From contig JACGCM010002082.1 of NCBI GenBank assembly GCA_014058105.1, forward strand, positions 1,860,001-1,924,000: a DNA stretch of 64,000 bases. Reading direction: 5' to 3'. Both the position numbers and the translations under genes were made by a program. Of the stretch, positions 34,301 to 46,400 are shown in pieces. Origin of the DNA: Kingdonia uniflora. Taxonomy: Eukaryota > Streptophyta > Magnoliopsida > Ranunculales > Circaeasteraceae. Within the stretch, counting starts at the first letter, position 1; every line of letters begins with the position of its first letter. Under the pieces are notes generated by a model. It did no database searches and was not told the origin of the DNA. It saw only the letters and a list, made by a program, of their open reading frames with translations.

Positions 34301-35400
34301 GACTGCAACAATATTGGATATCTAGTCAGCGTACTTGACTTATCTGATAAAACCCTCGGCTATGAGCTTGTCGACCTCAAGGTTTAGATCTTCTCGAAGT
34401 CGTGGGGCTAATGTACGCTTCTTCTGTTTTACTACTGTAGAGTGAGGGGTGAGGTCGAGGCGGTGACATGCTAAACTGGGGTCGACATCGGGCATCTCAT
34501 AAACTGTCCAAGCGAAGACGTCTTTGTTGGCTCGAAGGAAGTTGGTGAGTTCGAGGCGCTTGGCCTCATCTAGAAAAGTACCAATAAACGTACCTCGACC
34601 AGGACCGTCGAGTTCAATATAGACTATAGGTTCGATGGGTGACATGGCGAGTATCGAAGGTACAGAGATAGAGTGAGACAATGATTATTATGGTAGTTTG
34701 ACAAGTTTTCGGGTCTAATCGATCTCTGGATGCTCACATGAACGGGTGAGACGTTGAGAATCTTTTAAGTTCCACGTTCCACAGGGGGTATTGAAACGAA
34801 GGGTCTGATGGTAGGTCAAAGGTATGGCGCGCATGGCATGGAGCCAGTCGCGCCCAAGGATGCCGAGATACTCAGATTTCTTGTCGGTGACAAGAAAACT
34901 GGTTTGAAGTATAACTAGGCTAGTATTAACTGGAAGACTAATTCGACCAACGGCGACTTTGGTAGCCCAATTAAAACCTTTCAGTTCTACATTGGCGGCA
35001 GTGATAAGATCTATTTAGTTCATGGCTTGAACGGTTTAAAGGAAAAGTACATCAGCTGTACTTCTTGTATCTATAAGCATGGTGTAAAAGACGTGGTGTT
35101 TGGCCTTAATCATAATGACTAAAGGGTTAGAATAGGGAAAACAAACATGTGATGTATCACAGTCGATAAATGAGATACCCTCGGGTCGGAAACATTGGCT
35201 TGATTCTGGCAGAAGGGCGGGTAACTTCTCCAAGTAAGTGAGTTTGCAGCATTCTTTAACACGCTTGCACTTGCTTTTAGAACAACCACTGTCGATATTA
35301 TTGACCTCGATAAAATAGACTTGGTAGATGTGAACCTCCGCGGGGTCAGCAACAGAAGCGGGTTGAGGATTGAGGTATGACCAGTCAAGGAAACTATGAA
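31385..35400 (-). pseudogene. Element C pol: protease, RT, RNase H, integrase
   Basis: Protease at about 35040-35080 reads MLIDTRSTADVLFL, so the catalytic DTG is DTR. RT begins at about 34680 and its YxDD motif near 34013-34030 reads YINDML (Asp to Asn). RNase H covers about 33158-33560. The second RNase H-like domain (about 32900-33100) includes TDSQLVQR nearby. Integrase reads FTKWVEAVP, then IRCDNGPQFF and GNGQVEAI at 31868-32120. The C terminus reads GSYYLMTKDEG and ends near 31385. Both protease and RT active-site changes would abolish activity, in addition to frameshifts. Confidence 0.85.
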
Positions 35401-36974
35401 GGTCGGTGACATACTGATGTAGACGACCCGCCTTGAGGATTATTTTGAGAGAGCGTTGCAGGGCGAAGTATTTGTTGGTGTGATGGTAATTATACATATG
35501 GTTGGTGCAGTAAGGTTTGCCATGTTTGACTTCGATAGGAAAAGGGGTACGCCATATGGGGTCCGACTAGATCTGTGGTAGAAGGATGTTGATAGGAGCA
35601 GTAAGCTTGGGTAGGACTGGCTTTGGTTCTTTTTTACGGGCTTCGTTAGTATTGTCAGTGTGAGGACATTTACGGTTCTCAGTCTCCTGTAAGATGGGAA
35701 CGATCAGGGTATAGGAGTAGAAGGTTGGACCTGTCGAGGTTTATTTGGATTGGTGGTCGAAGGTTTCCCCTATCGATTTAACTTGCAGAAACGCTCAAGG
35801 TCGATATACCCATTGACTTTAAAGTGCATCTCCTCGAGGGTTTGAGGTTTGTGGAGTACGAGGTACTCCTTGACGCTGCTGTCACCTAGCATCGCGTTAG
35901 AAAATGCGAGTACGGCGCTCGCGCAGTTGAGGCTTTTGATCTTGCGCGACTCGTCAAGAAACCTCTTGGTAAAGGTCTCAAGGGTTTCATTGGAGGATTT
36001 TCATAAATTGAAGAGGGTATCGACCCAGACTTCGCAGTCTTTGTTGAAAGCGAATTGAGCGATGAAAATGTGAGTTAACTGCTTGAAGCTTTGGATTGAG
36101 CCATTGGGAAGGTTATGATACCATTTAAGAGGGCTGTCTCTGAGGCTGGTAGGAAAAAGTCGGCACATCAGTTGTCAGCCGTTTAGTAAAGGCTTAAAGC
36201 TTTATGAAATTTGAGGATGTGGGATTGAAGATCGGTATTGCGATATTTACTGATTTTGGGTACACAGAAATTTGGAGGCACCTCGATGGCGAGGAGTTTG
36301 GGGCAAACGGGGTTGTTTAGCCGACTCCACGAGTTCGGTGTTGGACTTGCACTGATGCGGATGGAAGGGTGAATTTTGCAGTCGAGGTCCTGCCGTGGAA
36401 AATAGGCAGGATAAGGGGGAGATCTTTGTAGTTGAGTGGGATGAGGCCAAATGTTCGGCGTATGCTCAGCACTACGCTCCCCGAGACGTTCTAGAGTAGG
36501 GCGGCGTTCGGGGTGTCTGGTGGTGTGATGGGTAGAATCAGATGAATATTCTGTGGGGTGGATGCCAAAATGGATGGAGCCAGTAGGGGAAATAGTGGGG
36601 AGAGCACCCTCGCCACCAAGATGGACCAGGGGTACTTCGAGATGCTGCAGGGGCCCCAGTCGGTCTCGAGTAGAGACGCGCGACGGGGCGGGTGCTCGAG
36701 ATGGTGAAGGGGAATCTTGAGGCTGGGATCGCTGCAGCTCACGAACTGTATTCCGTAGGTCATCGAGGGCAGGATGTTGTTTGTCTGCGCCGTCCAAACG
36801 GCATTGCCATTCGGCTTTGAATTACTGTCGAAGCTTTTCGCTCTCCGGATGAAGTTGGGTGCGGTATCGCTCCTCAGCCTTAGCAAATTGCTTTGTTAGA
36901 AGGGCGAGTTGGGCAGTCATTCCGTCAGTGGAGTTGCCGGCATGGGTTGAAGTTGAATGGAGGGTGGCGGCCAT
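35401..36974 (-). pseudogene. Element C gag, near complete but interrupted
   Basis: ATG at 36974 starts MAATLHSTSTHAGNSTDG. One in-frame stop near 36820 follows, then a long open part to 36183 with Pro/Ser-rich linkers and GSIHFGIHPTEYSSDST. PPNFCVPKISKYRNTD marks the start of the retrotransposon gag domain. A degenerate zinc-knuckle-like YCTNHMYNYHHTNKYFAL is near 35455-35510. Gag would form the particle core. It begins about 80 bp from the primer-binding site. Confidence 0.7.
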
Positions 36975-37040
36975 TAGAAGTGGGTAATGGTGGTTAGGAA
37001 AGAGAAAGTCCAAGGTAGGGGGGACTGGTAGAGTGGGTAA

Positions 37041-37055
37041 GCACAGATGACGCCA
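37041..37055 (-). other. Element C primer-binding site
   Basis: On the minus strand TGGCGTCATCTGTGC follows the LTR after TT. It differs from the element A site by two bases. Confidence 0.65.
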
Positions 37056-37057
37056 AA

Positions 37058-37735
37058 TGTAGGGGCCTAACTTTGCAGGAGAGGAAGTTGGCTCTTACAC
37101 TTCAAGTATTATCCTAAAACAAAGGATTCAAGCATATAATCATTAATAATGAGGCTAATCTACTGGCAATATGTTTATGTGGAGGCCTAGAATGGGTCAC
37201 TCCACGACCTCTGATGAGGATTTTTAAGAGTATTGATATATAGATCAAGTAGTTGAAGTTTGGAGTACTGAGTGATTACATGGTATTTGAAGGAAAAGAT
37301 CAAGGTCTGTGGGGAGAGTTTTTCTAAACCTTCTATGGTTCCTCCTCCCTCCTATTTATAGAACATAGGAAGGGTTGAGTCACCATGGGAGGTTAAATTA
37401 TAAGTGTATCCTCTGGGGACAACTGACTTGTACCCGAAGTCGGTTTTGGCATCGTTACTGTCGGGTCTGACACTGTGGTCGTTGTTTCTGATGTTGTATC
37501 TTGTTGGTTCTAATACTGTAGTTGTTAAGTGGCGTGCTCTGCCATTTTTTCTGGTGAGCTGGTCGTCTGACATGTTTTTCTTTGATATCATGGTCGAAGC
37601 CTATTCATAGTCGAGTATTCGTATAGTCTCAGAGGGCTTAATTACAGGTTTCTTAGGCTTCGAGGTATCAGGTAGGCTTCAATGTAGCCTTCGAGTGCTC
37701 GACTGGAGCTAGAAGGCTGCGTGTAGGCTACTACA
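37058..37735 (-). repeat. Element C 5' LTR (678 bp)
   Basis: It starts TGTAGGGGCC and ends GGCTACTACA. It shares long stretches with the LTR at 3787-4502. A TATA box (TATAAATAGG on the minus strand) lies at about 37351-37360. Confidence 0.8.
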
Positions 37736-39430
37736 GTTATTTGTCGCAAAAATATGTCATAAATTAACCCATAAGAGTGTTAGATAGGTTAAGTAACCAA
37801 CATAAGTATAGTAGAAAATAAGAAATAAAAAGTTTACAGCCGTGTCCCCGTTTTAACATATTTTTGGGACGCCGTGTCCGACACCCCGTACCCATGTCCG
37901 ACACCGATACTCGTATCCGTGTCGTTGTTACCTAGTGTATACTCAATAGGATTATATACAATCCAAGAACATTGAATGATGATTACCCATAGGGGACATA
38001 CTATACCACTCAACCTACAGTCACCAGGTCAACTACTTTCTCTCTTGCCTTTGGCACATAGGACGTATTCTCCCAATTGAAACAAAGATCAAAGTCACAA
38101 GGTTCACATTCGAAGACCTAGCAACGTGTAATGAGTATGATGTTGCCCAACACTTGGAGCTATCGGCTAGTGGCTATAACAAGCTGGTTGATATATGCAA
38201 GTTCAAAGTAGATGACCAAGCCAACACCTAATAGGGATGACCCTTACATAGCGTGAGAAGTGGCACACATAGGCTGCCTCTATCTTACAGAAGCTAATAC
38301 GACATCGTTTCAGAACCTGTCAATAAAAAGTGGCTTAAACTATATTATGCTTAAATTATCCAGTAAATTTATTGACAATGGCAATACGAATACTACTCCC
38401 CAAGAGGCAACGCCTTAAATACCAATTCTTTTATCCTATCTCCTACACCAATCTACACTTCACGCTCAGAAATAGAGAAAAATACATTTGCTAGCCAGCC
38501 TTCGCCTCAAACCAAGTGATCAGTGCTAAGAAAGCCAGTACTCTTAGAGTCATGCTAGGGCCTAGCCATGATCCAATTCCCTTGGCATCGATCTCTGGAT
38601 TCTCAATAAACAAATAAGACTATTGTGTTCTTTGGTGATAGTTGAATCCTATACAAAGTGTAGATCTCCATTATGGCATGAAGCGACGCCGCACTTAGCA
38701 TCATTGATTGCAAAGTAATGGATAGTATCCCATAAATCTATATAGTCTAAATCTACCCAATACCTAGTAAATTTGAATCAACTACTTGTATGGATTTATC
38801 ATAAACAAATAACTCCAAATTTAGGAATCCTCTAATTGGCTATGATCATAGACAAGTAAAGATGAAATCGACATAGAAAACTCACTCATAATAAAACCTA
38901 TTTTTTTATATCAAAATTTGAAATCATGTTTTCCTTTGAATATGTTCCTTCCCATAGCCATATAATCAAGCTTCAAATCCCCAACAACTTTGCATAGATT
39001 ATCCCTGCATCACTCCAATACAACATAAAAATCAAACACCCTTTAGCTTCAATTAAAAATATAAATTCCAAATCCCAAATCACAGAGATCCAGATGATTC
39101 ACCTCTTTATGCCCTTATGTTGTATCAAGCATATCCAACACCAATGGATCAGGACTGACATCGTACTTGGACATCACCTTTGATTCTCTGAATTCAGATA
39201 AGGGGATCAAAGTAAGAATGCTCAAACACCCAAATCAATTTAAAACCGAATAAATACAAAAGTGAATTGGAAGATAGGTTGATATTGTTGGTGATGCTTC
39301 GTCATTAGAGGGAAAATCTATTATGTAGAAGCAGAATTCAAATTAGGTTTTCGGCTGAGTTTTGGCTTTGGATGAGTCGAAAACTACAAAAAAAGAAAGA
39401 TGAGAGGCAGGGGGAACAAAATAATAAAAA
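37736..39430. other. No recognised gene
   Basis: At 37845-37925 CGTGTCC-GACACC-type units repeat (GTGTCCGACACCCCGTACC), a motif seen in many plant genomes. A plus-strand stretch at about 38085-38225 reads FTFEDLATCNEYDVAQHLEL but I do not recognise it. The rest is AT-rich. Confidence 0.35.
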
Positions 39431-39567
39431 ATTAATTGATAATGTCAAAATTGTCACAGACTAAATTACAATTTACTACAGATTTACTCCGTGCAAAAGT
39501 TATCACGGCTAAAGTCTGTGGTAACCTACAAAATAAACTGTGGCAAAATTCTTATTTTTGTGTAGTG
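39431..39567 (-). mobile_element. CACTA-like terminus
   Basis: On the minus strand the sequence starts CACTACACAAAAATAAG (39551-39567). Short subterminal motifs (CCACAG, CTGTGAC and CTGTAGTAAATTG) follow up to 39430. A partner end was not found in the window. The family differs from the terminus at 23232. Confidence 0.45.
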
Positions 39568-39896
39568 TAAAGAAGAAGCAAATCTGTAGTTGTAGTCTTT
39601 CTCATACATCTACTCACCTATTAATAGTGGTGTATTGAGTTGCTCTTCTTCAACAAATTTAACTTTCTCCTTGACATCTTTCTCATCTTCATCATCTTTT
39701 TTGTCACCCTTCTTCCACTTAATATACAATAAATAAAATGAACAAAGACTTTTGAAGAAATGAAAGTTCTGGAAAAGAGAATGTCAAAGACATCCTAACA
39801 TATGCCAAAATAATCTAAACAAATGACAGACTTCTAAACCAATGACAAAGTTCAAAAAGTAAATGCAAATTTTTTAAAAAAAAATGTCAAATAAAA

Positions 39897-42140
39897 TCAT
39901 ATAAATGATAAGAAGTAGTAAGCGGATGATACCTCTAGAAGACCACCACCATATTCAGACGATATCGCTTCCAAATTCACTTCCATGCCAGCTTCAACAT
40001 TATCATCTACCACTAAATCTTTTATCACCTCCAATCCCTCTCCAGACGCAACTTGCTGAAGAAAATTTTCTACAGTTGATTGAAATTCATCAACTTCTGG
40101 GAATTTTGCCCGTGTCTTCCTTGGCACTCTATTAGCCAAGCCCTTCTTAGGGATCTTGGGGATTAAGGTTTTCAATTGGATCAGTGGGACATGATCCAAT
40201 TGTTCATCAGTGAGATCTTCTTTCTTCAGGGGGCACATCAGCTTCTTCTGCCTTCTTGTTCTTCTTGATGGCATTCATCTTCTTCTGCCTTTTTCCCTTA
40301 CCTTTTTTCTTCTCTTCAATCTTTTAATTTTTTTGTTGGAGGTCTCTTTACCAGGTTTTCGGCTCCGCCTTCTTCCTTTTCCCATCTTCATTTTTATTAC
40401 CTCCTTCTTCTCGCTTGCATTTTATAGTTTTCTCAGGAGTAGAGAACTGGTACTGCCCAAGGAGTAGAGTATCTCCAAGTGGTTGAGTATTGTCTTTAAC
40501 TGAAGACATTGAAATTTGATCCAACATTTTACCATGGTTCAGCAATATTTTACCATGGTCATCAAACTTCAGCAACATTTTACCATGCTTCTCCAACTGG
40601 GAGCATACCCTAACCACTACAGCTTCGATCTCAGTGGCAGTAGAACTTCTGCCTATTGCAGGTGCACCGACTGTAGGTATACTAACTGCAGGTGCACAAC
40701 TGCAGGTGGTTCGATTATAGGTGCTTCGATGTGATTTCTCTGAAATATTCAAATAGATGACGATGACAAACGGCAACTTAGAAATGACAAAAAAAAGTCT
40801 AACAATGATAATAGACAACTTAACAATGATAGAGAAAAATTAAACAAATGACAAGCAGAGGATAAAAAATGCCAAACTAGGCAAATAAAATGATACAAAA
40901 CCTAAATTAAATGACAAGGAAGCAATAAATGAATCAAAATCATACAAAGAATGAAAGATTTCCATGGCCTCTTGTACAAGTCCTTGCTGCATGTCAGTCT
41001 CAGACGGTTTCATAGCTATTACCAGTAATTTGGGGTTAGCAAATAACTTTTTAAACGTCACAATTTGGTGACGCTTAAATAATATCATCCTTCATCCCTA
41101 TAGCTTAGGGAATAAATATATCGATTCCTCAATTCTTGGGAACTTCAGGCTAGGAATAAAGAGGAAAGTTCATATCTTTAACACCCAGGTACATCCGTAC
41201 AGGGATAAAGCTTTATCCGATTTTTTACCACCGGCCGATCGATAATCGGCAAACTCCACTATTTGACTCAACAAGAATTTATAAACTTGCTCACCCCAGG
41301 GGAATCTGTTGAACTGAACTAGATTATCTACCAGATCAACATACTTCACCCCAACGTTTCTCCACTTGTTCGGGAGAAGAAATGATAGTATAATTTTTAA
41401 CAAATTTAATCGAAGAACATCGTTTGCAAAACAAAATCACATACGGCTAAAAATAAGAAGGTAAAAAATGCCAACTAATATACAATGTACTGAAAAGAAC
41501 CTCGACAAATAATGACCCAAAAACTGCAAATACAATACAAATATAATGAAGAATGATGATATAGCAGACAAAACAAATGACAAATTAGAACCTTACCATA
41601 ATGTCCTTCCAATTTTGCCTATTTTAGAGTATCATCAATTTCCTTTAACCCATATGTATTCTTCTTCTTGGGGAATCACCTCATTCTGAAATTCATCATA
41701 TGCTCAGGATCAACAAATAAGAACTCATTTGCAATAGGAGAGACACGTAGCCCAAAAATTAGGCAAACATGAATGGGTTTTATATGAATTATCGTCCCCT
41801 CAAATTGCAACTTCATATCACCGAGATGATGATCGCATATCTCTACAACCAACGTCTACATCGTCGTTATTGGATCAATCAACAGTAAGGGCGTAAAGCA
41901 GGTGGTACAAAGAGCACCCTTCTCTTCTTCAAGCAGAGCTGCAAGCATTTTGTGAAGTCCCACACCTATACACCGAGAGGTGTAATTTTTAGTATTGGAG
42001 GTGCCCTTCTTGGCTTCACCCGCCTGTGTTTGGTTCTCCTCGTCAACTTGTTCAATCACTTCTTTATCTACTTCATTATGGAAGAAGAAGAAAAAATATA
42101 CTTTATTCAAACACCTGGAAGGCAGTTGCCACACAGATGA
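39897..42140 (-). pseudogene. DUF1985-type (ULP1-associated) transposon gene, decayed
   Basis: On the minus strand, in order: MLAALLEEEKGALCTTCFT (about 41950), CLIFGLRVSPIANEFLFVDP (about 41710-41770), FPKKKNTYGLKEIDDTLK (about 41620-41670), KYVDLVDNLVQFNRFPWGEQ and SLYGCTWVLKI (41170-41350). These are hallmarks of the DUF1985 region found in plant transposon genes that often carry a ULP1-like protease. Downstream exons (40348-40818, 39897-40274) are Lys-rich and include repeated HGKML/HGKIL units. No ULP1 catalytic domain was seen. Stops are present. Confidence 0.6.
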
Positions 42141-42563
42141 TTTTCCACTGATATAACACTGAAATCACACACGCACATACGATTGGTATAATCGCGATGA
42201 TTTTTGAGAAAATAGTTTGTGCGACCGGGACAGTTTTTACGGTTGTCAATCACACACACGATTTGTAGAAATGGGATGATTTTTGCGATGGTTGTGTAAG
42301 AAGAAAGTGTTTGAGGAATGGGGATGATTTTTAGCGCCAAAAGCCAGACAAACTCGTGTGAATCGTACGTGTTTCCTAACCCAAAACAACAGTAACCAAA
42401 TGCCAAATAATATAACTGATGGTGACAGAGTCTGCATGATTTCAGATAAATGTTGGAAACTTCACGCAAAGCTTAAGCAGAAGAAGAAGAAGGGGAGCAA
42501 GAAAGAGAAACGTGTACCAACTGCAACAATTGTTGATCTTCTAATTTAGATAAACCAAATCCA
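42141..42563. other. No recognised gene
   Basis: Unassigned sequence between the DUF1985 pseudogene and the chromovirus, with short open frames only and several GATGATTTTTG-type direct repeats. Confidence 0.3.
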
Positions 42564-42575
42564 AAGCTTACCCTT

Positions 42576-45500
42576 ATGTTTAAGCAAACTATGTTTACCG
42601 AGGAGGTGAGTCAGGAAGAACATTTTCATATCAGTAATCAGGTGAAGCAGAGCTTAGTAGATCCCATCATTAATCTGGGTAGTAAGAGGAATTTGATATC
42701 TAACGCGGTGATGAAGAAGATGGGTTTGGCTATAATAGCTCATCCTAAGCCGTATGGTTTGGGGTGGATTCTGAAAGACGCGGAGTTGATGATCACGAAG
42801 CAGTCACGTTCAAGTTTACGATCACTGAATTATTTATTGACGAGGTGACGTATGAGGTGGTTCCTTTAGATGTGTGTCAAGTTATTTTGGGCAGCCCTTA
42901 TCTTTGGGACCGAGATGCGATTTATTACCGTAGAGCTCGCATGAATTATCTTGTGAAGGAGGGAAATGAGTTTTATATCAATGCTTGTAAGAAGCATGTC
43001 ACCGCCAATAATTTTGTAACGGCAACTCAGGTAAAGTAGTTGGTTAATGCGAGTGATAAGTTTGTATTATTGTTGGTGCAATCGGTTCAAGAGGGTCCAT
43101 CGGCTAAGGTGTTGTCTACTTTGATAATATTTCCTAAGCATCAAACCGAAATGAGAAAGTTGCAAGAGGAGTATAAATACTTGTTTTTAGGCATTGAAGG
43201 GATGTCGCGCAAGAAGGATATAAAGCATGATATCCCATTGGTAAATGGTGAGCCACTACCCAACACTGGGTTGTATCAAACTTCTATAACCGAGTCTGAT
43301 ATGATCAAGAAATAAGTACAAGAGCTTCTCGAGCAAGGGGTTATTAATCCGAGTTGTTCACCTTGTGGTTTACCGGTATTATTGGTATCGAAAAAGGATG
43401 GGTCTTGGAGAATGTGTATAGATTATTAGGCGTTGAACAAGATTACTGCGAAAAATTGTTATCCACTTTCACGGATTTACGAGCTTTTAGATAAGTTTTA
43501 GAAGGCTTATTTTTTTACCAAGCTAGATTTTAAGTCGGGTTACCATCAAGTTAGAATCTGGGAATAAGATACATGGAAGACAGCTTTCAAGACCAAACAA
43601 GGACTGTTTGAGTGGTTGGTGATGCCTTTTAGGTTATACAAAATTCTAACGACATTTATGCAGTTGATAAATGAGGTACTTCATACTTTTATTAATGATT
43701 TTATGATTATGTATTTAGATAATATCTTGATATATAGTCAAACATGGGAGGAACACCTCGTGTATATACGCAAAGTGTAGGAAGCATTGAGATCACAACA
43801 ACTCTTTCTGAATGGGAAAAAGGAGAAAGTATACTTGGGTTTCATTGTTGGTGGTGGTGAACTTAAGGTCAATCCATAAAAGGTCTCGGTCATTACTAAT
43901 TGGCCTAGACCCTATACAATGACAGAAGTGCAAAGTTTAAAGGGTTCTTGTCTGTATTTACATTAGTTTATTTGATATTTTTCATAGATAGTAGTACCTT
44001 TGCATTCCTTGACAAAGGCTGATATAAAGTTTGTGTGGGGAGATCACCATGAGAAGACCTTTCAGTTGCTAAAGCGGAAGATTGCAGATGCACCAGTGTT
44101 AGCGTTATTGAATTTATAATACCCTTTTGAGGTCGAAACAAATACGTCAGTCTATGCATTAGGGGTAATTTTATTACAAGATGGGAAGTTGATTGCCTAC
44201 CATTCTGAGATGTCTACAGGTGCAGTACGCAACTATCCTACCTATTATAAAGAGTTATGCGTATTATATCAATTAGTGAAGCATTGACAAAGTTACTTAT
44301 TGGGGAAGGAAGTTGTGGTATATTCCGATCACAAATTGTTACAGTTCTTATTTATACATTCCAAGCTACATCAAGCTCGCCATATGAAGTGGATGTTGTA
44401 TCAACAATAATTTACCTTGATTATCAACTATAAGAAGGGAGTGGACAACAAAATAGCTGACATGTTATCTCGACCCCTATTAATAACTAATTTTGCTTTG
44501 TTTGTAGCTATATAGATACAACCTATTATTTTATATGAGTATATTGCAGGGTATGACAACGACAAGAGCTCAGTGTGATTCACCAGAAGTTAATACAAAG
44601 AAATACTTGTGAGTATGAATTGAAGGATGGTTTGATTTTCAGGGAAAGTTTACTATGTATTCCTGAGGGTGAAGATTGTTTGCATTGGATTAGAGAGGCA
44701 CATTGTTCCCGGGGGAAGATCATTTCAAGGTTAAAAATACTCTTTTGAATTTGTGGCATTATGTTTATTGGCCAAATACACAGGTGAATGTTGCTCGTGT
44801 GGTTCGTAGTTAGGTTCTATGCAACACCTTGAAGCCTTTCAATCGTAAGTTAGGATTGAACTTATCATTACCAGTTTTTATCCAATCTTAGGAGAGCATT
44901 TCGATGGATTTTATGGGTGGTTTGCCCATGACCAAGTGTAAAAATGATTATCTATTTGTGGTGGTAGATTGATTTAGCAAGATGATTGTTCTTATTCTAT
45001 GCCAGAAGACAGTCACCGGGGAAGGAGAAGCGCAATTATTTTTCAGAGACGTCTGGAGGTATTTCAGTCCCCCTTCTTCTATTATTTTTGATAGGGATAG
45101 TCACTTTTTGGGGTATTTCTGGGGATCGTTATGGGGGGTGATCATCACTAAATTGAAGAGAAGTACAACCTTTCATTCGTAGACTGACTTGCAAACAAAG
45201 GTAGCTAATCGTACATTGGTTTATTTACTATGGGGATTTGATTATGAGCATCCCAAAAATTTGGATGAGAGTTTACCGTATCTTCAATTTACTTTTAACT
45301 GGGTAATTCATGGTTCTACTTTGAAGTCTTCATTTGAAGTTTGTTTTGGGTACTTGCCTCAAAGCCCCTTGATATGGCTTTTAGTTTTGGTGACAAGACG
45401 TTGTCTGGCAAGGAGGAAGAAGAACAAGTTAAAGCTTAGCGCTTTATCATGAAGATAAGAAAGGTTCATGAGGCTATTGAAGAAGATTCAAGCGAAGTGC

Positions 45501-45740
45501 AAGGCTCGACATGACAAGCATTGGGTTGAGTGTACTTTTCAAGATGGCGACCTCATCTGCTAATTTATTGATGAAAAGAGAAGATCTATTGCAGAAGGAT
45601 AGTATTCCTGAGAGGAAAGTTCATGCTACAGGATGGGGTAGTATCGAGTCGTTTCGAGTTGAGAAAAAAGGTCAACTACGTAGCAAGTCGAAGTGGTACA
45701 CCAGGGAAATGGGCACGACCGCATTCCTTCATCTCTAGTT
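42576..45740 (+). pseudogene. Element E pol: protease to chromodomain
   Basis: Protease reads INLGSKRNLISNAVMKKMGL, with Asn where the catalytic Asp is expected. RT at 43190-43900 reads [34 protein letters not shown] and MYLDNILIYS, so the YxDD motif is YLDN. RNase H reads VVVYSDHKLLQFL near 44310. Integrase reads SMDFMGGLPMTKC near 44900, SIIFDRDSHFLGYFW near 45080 and SFEVCFGYLPQSP near 45330. A C-terminal stretch at 45600-45720 (ERKVHATGWGSIESF) resembles a chromodomain. Over ten stops and shifts occur. Confidence 0.8.
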
Positions 45741-45768
45741 CTAGCTTGAGCAGAAGTTCAAGGCTCCT

Positions 45769-45780
45769 AAAGGGGGGGAG
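45769..45780 (+). other. Polypurine tract of element E
   Basis: AAAGGGGGGGAG directly follows the pol end. No clean TG start follows it, so the LTR boundary is unclear. Confidence 0.5.
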
Positions 45781-45875
45781 CCATAATCTGGGAGGATCTA
45801 GACAGTTAACCTCTTTAAAAGATGTCATATCTTTCGAACGAGCCCTGGAGCCGTTCGAATGAGTTTGAAGGAACA

Positions 45876-46110
45876 AAAGACCAATTATGATTGCCTCATT
45901 TTCTAGGCATAAATTGGCAAGTCGTTCGAACAATGTCATTCAAATGACTGGGTTCCCAGGAAACCAATTATGATTGCCTCTAATTTTTAGCATAAATTGA
46001 CATGCCGTTCGAATAACTGGGTTCCAGAAGACCAAATACGACTACCTCGATTTCTAGGCTTAATTGACCCAGTCGTTCGAATGACCCATGAGTTTGTTTG
46101 AATGACTATC
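45876..46110. repeat. Three imperfect direct repeats with CGTTCGAA motifs
   Basis: Units beginning CCAATTATGATTGCCTC start at 45881 and 45964, and a diverged unit starts at 46032. Each ends with a CGTTCGAA-type motif. They lie just downstream of the element E polypurine tract, so probably in its U3. Confidence 0.6.
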
Positions 46111-46400
46111 GTGTTTCCTTCATAGTTTAGTACGTTTTAAGGGCATCATGGTTCCATTTTTATAATTGGGAACTTGTAACCCTCATAAAGGGGCAATGCT
46201 AGGCAAGATGAAATGAATCTAATTTTTTATAATCTAGACTTAGGATTTGAAGAGGAAGTCAATTGAAATCAAATCATTGAGCAATTGAAGATCTTAAAGG
46301 GAAATTCTCCTGCGAAATTGTTGTTCTTCTCTTTAATTTTTTGATTAGGTTAATCTCAATTCGATTGTGTATTAACAAAGAACTTTAATTTGTTCTACCC

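Larger units (their letters stand above)
28975..37735 (-). mobile_element. Element C: Tat/Retand-type LTR retrotransposon, 3' end truncated
   Basis: On the minus strand: 5' LTR (37058-37735), primer-binding site, gag, protease, RT, RNase H, second RNase H and integrase, ending near 31385. Then come a 195-bp tandem array and an antisense (plus-strand) coiled-coil gene. No polypurine tract or 3' LTR is found on the left, so that end is lost. It is the same family as element A. The lineage call rests on the second RNase H and the antisense ORF. Confidence 0.8.
42564..46400 (+). mobile_element. Element E: degenerate Ty3/gypsy chromovirus
   Basis: The plus-strand order is protease, RT, RNase H, integrase and a probable chromodomain, followed by a polypurine tract (45769-45780) and sequence that may be the 3' LTR. 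Gag and the 5' LTR are not found, so the left part is lost. Many stops indicate an old copy. The right limit is a guess. Confidence 0.65.

Noticed and set aside
36491..36886. Overlapping minus-strand frame across the element C gag region
   Set aside because: It lies in a different frame from gag, has no recognisable motif and is explained as a shadow of the Pro/Ser-rich gag sequence.
37845..37925. GTGTCCGACACC repeats as a CRISPR-like or satellite array
   Set aside because: There are only a few irregular short units with no spacers. This is a common plant repetitive motif.
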